A stretch of DNA of 39,942 bases from an uncultured bacterium (GTDB lineage: Bacteria > Verrucomicrobiota > Verrucomicrobiia > Verrucomicrobiales > V1-33). Below, piece after piece: positions 34,224 through 39,942 of this stretch. The notes beneath the pieces were generated by a model. The model made no database searches. It had not been told where the DNA came from and saw nothing but the letters and a program-made list of their open reading frames with translations. The first letter of the stretch is position 1, and every line of letters starts with the position of its first letter. The stretch is taken from contig CAIZWU010000323.1 of assembly GCA_903936775.1 (NCBI GenBank), positions 1-39,942 of the forward strand, given 5' to 3'. The translations under genes and the position numbers were made by a program.

Positions 34224-34680
34224 ACGCCCGGACCCACCGGTGGTGGCCGCCCGGACCGACCGTCCCTTTTTGGAACATTCCCGGAATTGGGCCATCGCCT
34301 GGCTGGGCTGGTTCATGGTATTGGTCATCCTGTCATCCCTCAGCCATCCGGGGCCGAAGATCGATGTCGTCGGAATCGATAAAGTCGAACACGCCATTTA
34401 CTTTGCCCTTGGCGGCACGTGTCTGGCGCTGGCCCTCGCCCTGCGGGGGAAACCGGCCCACCAAGCCTTGCTAACCGCTCCTTGGCGCAAGCTCGCACTC
34501 ATCACATTGCTCGCAGGAGCGGCGGTCGGCTGGTTTGATGAATGGCACCAAAGTTTTACGCCTGGCCGGAAAGGGCTGGATGTTTACGACTGGATGGCGG
34601 ACGTGCTGGGCAGCCTGGCGGCAGTGCCTCTGGCACGTCTGGTGCTCCGTTGGCTGGCCTTGCGAACCGGACGGGCTTGA
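34210..34680 (+). CDS. VanZ-like small membrane protein
   Basis: 156 residues with about four hydrophobic helices. Diagnostic VanZ-family sequence is GIDKVEHAIYFALGG and, further on, DEWHQSFTPGRKGLDVYDWMADVLGS. VanZ confers low-level teicoplanin resistance in some Gram-positive bacteria, but most homologues are small envelope proteins of unknown role, so resistance should not be assumed. The start overlaps the antitoxin gene by 14 bases, suggesting co-translation with the toxin-antitoxin pair. Confidence 0.82.
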   Translation: MDPAERPDPPVVAARTDRPFLEHSRNWAIAWLGWFMVLVILSSLSHPGPKIDVVGIDKVEHAIYFALGGTCLALALALRGKPAHQALLTAPWRKLALITLLAGAAVGWFDEWHQSFTPGRKGLDVYDWMADVLGSLAAVPLARLVLRWLALRTGRA

Positions 34681-34719
34681 TGTTTTTCTTTGGTGCAGGC
34701 ACTGTCACCTTCAACTCTC

Positions 34720-36009
34720 ATGGCAGCTCCGTCGCATTACCCTGTCACCTGCCCCGGCTGCAGGGTATCCTATCAGGTGCCCGTTTCCATGGCTGGCCTG
34801 CCCGTAACCTGCGAGGCCTGCGGCGAGGACTTCACGCTCGACAGCCCCCTTCCCCGGTCACCGGCTTCCCCTGTCGTGGTGGAAATGGCGGCGTCTCCAC
34901 CCCAGGGACTCCCGCAGCCAGGTACCGCCAAACGCCTGCTGAAAAACAGCCTGTTGCTGCTGATGGGAGCAGGCATCGTCGTGACCGCTTCCACGCTCCT
35001 GAAAGCGCCACCCGTTGCCCATGTCACTCCCGCTGTCGCCAAGCCCGCGCCGCCCGCCTCCACCGCGGCCTTCATTCCCCCATCCAAGGTGGTCCCTGCC
35101 CCGCCGGAGGTAGCAGAGCAGCCAAAGGATAGGATAATTCCAGGAGACCCGGCTCCTCCACTCCAGCCAGTCGTTTCTGAAGCTACGCCGCCCTCCGTCA
35201 CGATGCCCGCCCTGCCAGCATCAGCCCTGACGGGACCGGCGACGACGCCGGTTCCCCCGCCCAGGCTTCCTTCCGCCCCCCTTCCCAGTCCAAATCCTGT
35301 TCTCCATCCGGAACCCACTTCCCCCGCGGTTTCCCTGGTCATTCCCCGGAGCGATCCTGCCATTTCCCGGAAGGATTCCCGCAAGACGCTGGAGCAGTTT
35401 CTCACGGCATCCACCATGGAGGAACGGTTGGCCTATTCGCAGCATCCGGAGAAGACCCGCAAGGAAATGGCCCTCTATTCCGAGACTCATCCGCCGGCAC
35501 CTTTTGCTGTGCAGGAAATCACTTTCCTGACGGAAGGGGAAGTGCCGGACAGTTCCCGGAAGTTTCACCTCTATAACGTGCTACTGAAGGACCGGGAGGC
35601 CCCGATCCCAATGGCCGTGGAGGAGACCCGGGATGGTTACCGGGTCGATTGGTCAGCCTTCGTCGAAAGCTACAGCCACCGCCTGAGGGCCTTTTTTAGC
35701 GCCCCCTCCGAATCCCCTGGCCGCTTCCGTGTCATGCTGCGGCGCGCCCACTACTTCGGCCCGGCGGTTCCCGGGCAGGATTCGGTGCGGCTCGCCTACA
35801 CCGTGGAACCGCCTATGCGGGACGAGACTTTTTACGTCTGGGTGGACAAGGAGAGCCTCGTTTATCAGGAAAAACTGGCCACCGGCGAACGAAGCGGCTG
35901 GGACGCCGAATCCTACGTGATCGTGGAACTCCTGTGGCAGGGAGACGATCGGCAGGGCCGTTGGGTGGGTCTGCAGAGCATCACCTCGGATAGTTGGCGG
36001 GCAGATTGA
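34720..36009 (+). CDS. Zinc-ribbon, single-membrane-span protein of unknown function
   Basis: 429 residues. A zinc ribbon opens the protein (CPGCRVSY then CEACGEDF, about residues 11-41). It is followed by one transmembrane helix (LLLLMGAGIVVTASTLL, about 77-95), a long Pro/Ala-rich linker (about 100-215), and a C-terminal alpha/beta domain from about 230 with DSRKTLEQFLTASTMEERLAY, VEETRDGYRVDWSAFVESY and RLAYTVEPPMRDETFYVWV. This layout recurs in Verrucomicrobia, usually unannotated. The ribbon would face the cytoplasm. ATG 34720 is preferred to TTG 34690. It is 39 bases after the VanZ-like gene, the last of the compact run. Confidence 0.72.
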   Translation: MAAPSHYPVTCPGCRVSYQVPVSMAGLPVTCEACGEDFTLDSPLPRSPASPVVVEMAASPPQGLPQPGTAKRLLKNSLLLLMGAGIVVTASTLLKAPPVAHVTPAVAKPAPPASTAAFIPPSKVVPAPPEVAEQPKDRIIPGDPAPPLQPVVSEATPPSVTMPALPASALTGPATTPVPPPRLPSAPLPSPNPVLHPEPTSPAVSLVIPRSDPAISRKDSRKTLEQFLTASTMEERLAYSQHPEKTRKEMALYSETHPPAPFAVQEITFLTEGEVPDSSRKFHLYNVLLKDREAPIPMAVEETRDGYRVDWSAFVESYSHRLRAFFSAPSESPGRFRVMLRRAHYFGPAVPGQDSVRLAYTVEPPMRDETFYVWVDKESLVYQEKLATGERSGWDAESYVIVELLWQGDDRQGRWVGLQSITSDSWRAD

Positions 36010-36107
36010 AGCGATCCAGCCAGACCAGGCACCCAATTTCGCCTTCCCCCCTTGACCCTGTGGCATGGAGCGTCCTACCTCGGGCTCACTGAGATGAATT
36101 TTCCACA

Positions 36108-38027
36108 ATGAGCGATTTTTTGAAACATGAGTGCGGGGTGGCGTTTGTGCGCCTGAGGAAACCGCTGCAACATTACATCGAGAAGTATCAAAATCCACTC
36201 TGGGGATTCCATAAGCTGTTCCTGCTGATGGAGAAGCAACATAACCGGGGCCATGATGGCGTGGGGATCGGCTGCACGAAGATCGATGCGCCCCAAGGCT
36301 TCCCCTACATGTTCCGCGCGCGGTCGGCGAAGACGGATTCACTGGGACTGGTGTTCCGGGCGCAGATGGCAGCTTATGACCAATTGGTGAAAAAAGGAAG
36401 GCTGGATCCGAAAAACGGAGCCAGTGTGAAGCAGCACTTCGACTTCGGTGGAGAGTGTCTGATGGGGCATTTGCGTTATGGCACCAGCGGGGAGTTTTCG
36501 ACGGGAAGTTGCCACCCTTATCTGCGCCGGTCGAACTGGCCGACGAAATCGCTCATGGTGCTGGGGAACTTCAACATGACGAACACCCGGGAGCTGAATC
36601 AGCTGATGGTGGACCGGGGACAGCATCCCGTATTCGGCACCGATACCCAGACCGTGCTGGAGGAGATTGGGTTCCATCTCGACGAGGCGCATACAGACAT
36701 TTACCGGGAAATGCGGGACAAAGGCACACCCGGAGCGGAGATCCCGGCCGTGATCAGTGCCCGTCTGGATATCGCCCAGATTATCCAGCAGTCCGCCTGC
36801 CACTGGGATGGGGGCTACACCATCGCGGGGCAGATCGGGAACGGGGATTCCTTCGTGCTGCGGGACCCACGGGGGATCCGTCCCTGTTTCCTTTACGAGA
36901 GTGATGAAGTGTTCGCGGTGGCGAGTGAACGGGTGCCTCTGATGACGGTTTTCGATGCGTCCTCGGCGTCGATCCGTGAGGTGCCGCCCGGGCATGTCCT
37001 GATCATCCGTCGGGATGGGACGGCCACCGTGGAACCGTTCGCGGCGCCGGCCCCGTTTTCACCTTGTTCCTTTGAGCGGATTTATTTCTCGCGGGGAAAT
37101 GATCCTGGCATTTACCAGGAACGGAAACGGCTGGGAGCAGCCCTCGTGCCCCAGGTGATGGAGGCGATTGGCGGGGATCTGGAGCATGCAGTATTCTCCT
37201 TCATCCCCAACACCGCCGAGGTCGCCTACCACGGATTGATGGAAGGTTCGCGCCTGCACCGGCGGACGGAGGTGAAGGAGGCTATCCTCGCGGCCGCACA
37301 GCAGGGCACTCTGAACGAGGAATTAATCGATGATCTGATTCTGAGGAACTGGCCACGTGGGGAAAAGATTCTCCACAAGGACATCAAACTGCGGACCTTT
37401 ATCAGTCAGGAAAGCAGCCGCCTTCAAATGGCCAGCCATGTCTATGACATCACCTATGGCGAGGTGAATCCGCACCGTGACAGTCTGGTGGTGATCGATG
37501 ACTCCATCGTGCGCGGCACCACCTTGAAGCAGAGCATTCTGAAGATGCTGACGCGGGCGATGCCGAAACGGATGGTCGTGTGCTCGACGGCCCCACAGAT
37601 CCGCTATCCGGATTGTTACGGCATCGATATGGCCGAGATCGGAAAGTTCATCGCCTTCCAGGCGGCGGTGGAACTATTGAAGGCGACCGGACAGGAAGCC
37701 ACCATCACGGCGGTTTATGAGGCCTGTCAGGCGGAATTGAAAAAGCCGGCGGTGGCCCAGAGGAATGCCGTGCAGGATCTTTATGCGCCATTCAGCGATG
37801 AGCAAATTTCGAGCAAAGTCAGCGAATTCGTCTATCCTGACAATGACTGGAACGGCGAACTGGTGGTGATCTTCCAGACGGTGGCCAACCTGCACGCGGC
37901 CATTGCACCCGAGGCGGGCGATTGGTATTTCACTGGAAACTATCCCACCCCCGGCGGAATCGATGTCTGCAACCGGTCCTACGTTCACTGGTATGAGAAA
38001 AAATCTGGCCGGGTCTATGATGTCTGA
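36108..38027 (+). CDS. purF: Amidophosphoribosyltransferase PurF (long form)
   Basis: First committed step of purine synthesis: glutamine plus PRPP to phosphoribosylamine. The N-terminal glutaminase domain has HECGVAF, with the nucleophile Cys9 preceded by an eight-residue peptide that would need removal, then RGHDGVGIG, GHLRYGTSG and NFNMTN. The phosphoribosyltransferase motif is VVIDDSIVRGTT (about 461-472). At 639 residues it is longer than E. coli PurF (505), carrying inserts and a C-terminal extension (FSDEQISSKVSEFVYP and onwards), as in the long PurF forms of Bacteroidetes and PVC bacteria. It follows the zinc-ribbon gene by about 100 bases. Confidence 0.92.
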   Translation: MSDFLKHECGVAFVRLRKPLQHYIEKYQNPLWGFHKLFLLMEKQHNRGHDGVGIGCTKIDAPQGFPYMFRARSAKTDSLGLVFRAQMAAYDQLVKKGRLDPKNGASVKQHFDFGGECLMGHLRYGTSGEFSTGSCHPYLRRSNWPTKSLMVLGNFNMTNTRELNQLMVDRGQHPVFGTDTQTVLEEIGFHLDEAHTDIYREMRDKGTPGAEIPAVISARLDIAQIIQQSACHWDGGYTIAGQIGNGDSFVLRDPRGIRPCFLYESDEVFAVASERVPLMTVFDASSASIREVPPGHVLIIRRDGTATVEPFAAPAPFSPCSFERIYFSRGNDPGIYQERKRLGAALVPQVMEAIGGDLEHAVFSFIPNTAEVAYHGLMEGSRLHRRTEVKEAILAAAQQGTLNEELIDDLILRNWPRGEKILHKDIKLRTFISQESSRLQMASHVYDITYGEVNPHRDSLVVIDDSIVRGTTLKQSILKMLTRAMPKRMVVCSTAPQIRYPDCYGIDMAEIGKFIAFQAAVELLKATGQEATITAVYEACQAELKKPAVAQRNAVQDLYAPFSDEQISSKVSEFVYPDNDWNGELVVIFQTVANLHAAIAPEAGDWYFTGNYPTPGGIDVCNRSYVHWYEKKSGRVYDV

Positions 38028-38128
38028 CCAGGTCCTTGCCTGACACGCGGCCAGGCCGGAACCCCGGGACAGGCCATGCTCGCCGTGGCAGGAGGAGGAT
38101 GGTGCCCGGCGGCCCCTGCCCTGTCATT

Positions 38129-39942
38129 TCACGGGGAAGTGACTTTGACGCGGAGGAAGCGCCGCACCGGAGTGCCCAGCGGAGCAGTATCTGTGACCCG
38201 CACGGTTTCGGTGGCGCCGTCATCAGCGAGCAGGGTCTCGCTCAATTCACCGGGCGTGGGCAGACGGAAGCTATTGAGCCCATCCGAGATCTCGACCAGA
38301 TAAGTCACGCCCGCCGCCGGTTTGTGACGCTGATAGGTGATGGTCATGCGATTGCCCAGAACGGCCGCCAGCGGAGGCTCGCTGCCAGTGGCGGCAGACG
38401 GGTTGGTAAAGAGGGCAAACTCGAGGAAATTGCTGCGCCCATCCTTGTCGGAATCATCGGTGGCGCTACCGACCGTGGGATAGCGCGCCAACCAGGCCGC
38501 CAGCGTGTCAACCAGTTGGATCGTGGCCTCATCATAGGAGGTGACGGCATTGACCGTCAGGGTAAGGCGGACCTGATAGGTGCCGGGCAGGCTGGCGGTA
38601 GCCGTGGTGATGGACTGGGAAGGAGTCGTGAAGGTGAGCGTCCCCGGGCCGCTGATTTTGGACCAGACGAGCACCGGAGTTCCCGGGGCGGTTCTGCCCA
38701 TGATCTCGCCGCGGAGTTGCAGGGTGGTATCCATGGTCCCGGTGATGTCGGGCCCAGCCGAAACGGGAACGCTGGCTGCATCCCATGCCCCGGGTGATCC
38801 CCCCAGGCTGGAACTGCCACGCCAGGCCGCAGCCGCGTTGAAATCCAGCGGGTAGGATTCGTAGGCGACCAGGGTGGCCCCATTCCCATCCGAAGCCGGC
38901 ACCCAGCCATCAACATAATCCACCGAAAAAATGATGGAGGAAGCAGCACTGAGCAGGGTGACGTTTTCGGCACTGTTCGCCAGATCTCCTACCCATGGAC
39001 CGCTCACCACCAACGCATTCCCGTAACGGGCGGCAAAGGCGGCAGGATTGGAAGCAATGATAACGCTTTCACCGATCCCCATGCTCCGGGCGGCCCCACC
39101 CGAGAAGCTGAAGGTAACCCCACGGGAGAAGGAAGCTCCCGTCAGGTTGATGATGCGCCCGCTGATGTTGCGGATTTCGAGAAACTCGAAATCTTCATCG
39201 GTCCACAAAGGATTGATGGCAAGTTCCGCAGGGGTGGGATTGGCAGGATGATAGTTGATCTCGGAGAGAATCAGATCACCCGGCGATGCTGGACTTTCCG
39301 TGGTGTAGCTCACATCCACAGGGCCTCCCCACTGGCTGGCCAACGCAGGATTGTTGGCACCGGTCTTGATGCTGGGTTTGAGAGCTGTCTTATTTGTTGA
39401 ATCATAAGCACGGGCACGCAGGCGGGTATTTGTATTGATCGCCACCGGTCCAGTGTAAAGCATGGGCCCGGCACCAGGTGCCGCCCCGCCGGACGGGCGG
39501 GGATCACTGCCATCCAACGTGTAATAAACCGGCACGCCCGCAGGCCCGGCGAGAGTCACGGTGGAGCCGGCCGCGAGGAAACCGGTAGGAACCGAGGCCG
39601 TGACTGGCCCTACCCATTGGCTGTCCATGAATCCGGCACGCTGCCGCATATAGTCCTTCAGCCGCTGGACCTCAGCCGCCTGGCTGGCGGCGATGGTGTT
39701 ATTCTCCGGCGCAGGGAAAGGGCGCGTCCAGGAGCGCTTGGCTTGACCCCACCGGGCTAGATCCCGGGTGATGGCTTCGGACGTAATTTGGGCGTTCAAG
39801 GAATCGATCTGAGCTTCGAGCGCGGGACGGCCGAGCGGGCCAGCCCGGAGTTGCTGCCAGCGGTCGATATATTTCTGATAGAAGTCCGGGTCGAGGAAGA
39901 GACGGTTCCACCAAGGGTAGTTGAAGAAGTCCGTCCCGAGAT
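38129..39942 (-). CDS. CotH-kinase-type exported protein, C-terminal part (5' end outside window)
   Basis: The frame is open to the window edge at 39942, so the gene starts beyond it. The first visible residues (FNYPWWNRLFLDPDFYQKYI) match the end of a CotH kinase-like domain. Next come a chitobiase-C-like repeat (VPVYYTLDGSDPR), a lamin-tail domain (DLILSEINYHPANPTP with EDFEFLEIRN), a long beta-rich region, a calcium-loop-like DDSDKDGRSNFLEF, and a final beta-module ending FLRVKVTSP. Such multidomain surface proteins are common in Verrucomicrobia and Planctomycetes, with unknown targets. It converges on purF, with a 101-base gap in which no clear terminator is seen. Confidence 0.82.
   Translation of the reverse strand, partial: LGTDFFNYPWWNRLFLDPDFYQKYIDRWQQLRAGPLGRPALEAQIDSLNAQITSEAITRDLARWGQAKRSWTRPFPAPENNTIAASQAAEVQRLKDYMRQRAGFMDSQWVGPVTASVPTGFLAAGSTVTLAGPAGVPVYYTLDGSDPRPSGGAAPGAGPMLYTGPVAINTNTRLRARAYDSTNKTALKPSIKTGANNPALASQWGGPVDVSYTTESPASPGDLILSEINYHPANPTPAELAINPLWTDEDFEFLEIRNISGRIINLTGASFSRGVTFSFSGGAARSMGIGESVIIASNPAAFAARYGNALVVSGPWVGDLANSAENVTLLSAASSIIFSVDYVDGWVPASDGNGATLVAYESYPLDFNAAAAWRGSSSLGGSPGAWDAASVPVSAGPDITGTMDTTLQLRGEIMGRTAPGTPVLVWSKISGPGTLTFTTPSQSITTATASLPGTYQVRLTLTVNAVTSYDEATIQLVDTLAAWLARYPTVGSATDDSDKDGRSNFLEFALFTNPSAATGSEPPLAAVLGNRMTITYQRHKPAAGVTYLVEISDGLNSFRLPTPGELSETLLADDGATETVRVTDTAPLGTPVRRFLRVKVTSP

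Noticed and set aside
38028..38128. GC-rich stretch after purF as a terminator
   Set aside because: Several short complementary runs occur, but no compact stem with a T-run on either strand.
1..39942. CRISPR array, rRNA or tRNA genes, prophage or integrase
   Set aside because: No regularly spaced repeats, no rRNA or tRNA cloverleaf sequence, and no phage structural or recombinase gene was seen.

Overview
The window reads like a chromosomal segment of a high-GC member of Verrucomicrobiota. The main pointers are a very large secreted protein with propeller-like, HEAT-like and C-terminal cytochrome c regions (typical of the PVC group), a second planctomycete-type cytochrome c lipoprotein, secreted proteins with verrucomicrobial-style C-termini, a partial CotH/lamin-tail protein, and start codons that mostly lack Shine-Dalgarno sequences. 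The phylum call is inference from gene content; no rRNA gene is present.

Layout. 1-7.3 kb: 3' end of mnmE, an NtrC-type sigma-54 activator with a degenerate receiver domain, a decayed IS200-like (RAYT-type) transposase framed by inverted hairpin repeats, rimO, a GntP-family permease, and overlapping ribH-nusB. 7.4-11.6 kb: a DUF3127 OB-fold protein with a Gly/Arg-rich tail and SSB-like acidic tip, divergent from an overlapping menaquinone cluster menF-menD-menH. 11.6-14.7 kb: a probable PEP-CTERM gene remnant, an HU gene with a clear terminator, a gamma-type carbonic anhydrase and an MFS transporter. 14.8-19.3 kb: lipB overlapping polX, then an O-antigen-ligase/TPR membrane protein. 19.4-26.1 kb: giant cytochrome, lgt, cytochrome lipoprotein and a CBS/DRTGG family II pyrophosphatase.

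26.1-32 kb is an accessory, rearranged zone. The 3' end of the pyrophosphatase gene and the adjoining tail of a convergent gene occur twice, on either side of a roughly 1.9 kb insert that looks less GC-rich and encodes two unrecognised exported proteins. Next come a truncated gene, an intact VapB-like antitoxin with only the first ~19 codons of its VapC partner, a C-terminal scrap of marC, an intact DinG-type helicase and a C-terminal scrap of a DUF1343 (NamZ-like) gene. 32-40 kb: a secreted beta-rich protein, a compact five-gene run (VOC protein, BrnT-like toxin, CopG-type antitoxin, VanZ-like protein, zinc-ribbon membrane protein), purF, and the 3' part of a CotH-type surface protein.

Most of the window is housekeeping: tRNA and ribosomal protein modification, riboflavin, menaquinone, lipoate and purine synthesis, lipoprotein maturation, DNA repair. 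I did not find a clearly new defence or biosynthetic system. The least ordinary material is the rearranged 26-32 kb zone, the hairpin/transposase unit at 2.4-3.1 kb, the SSB-like DUF3127 protein and the toxin-antitoxin/VanZ operon.
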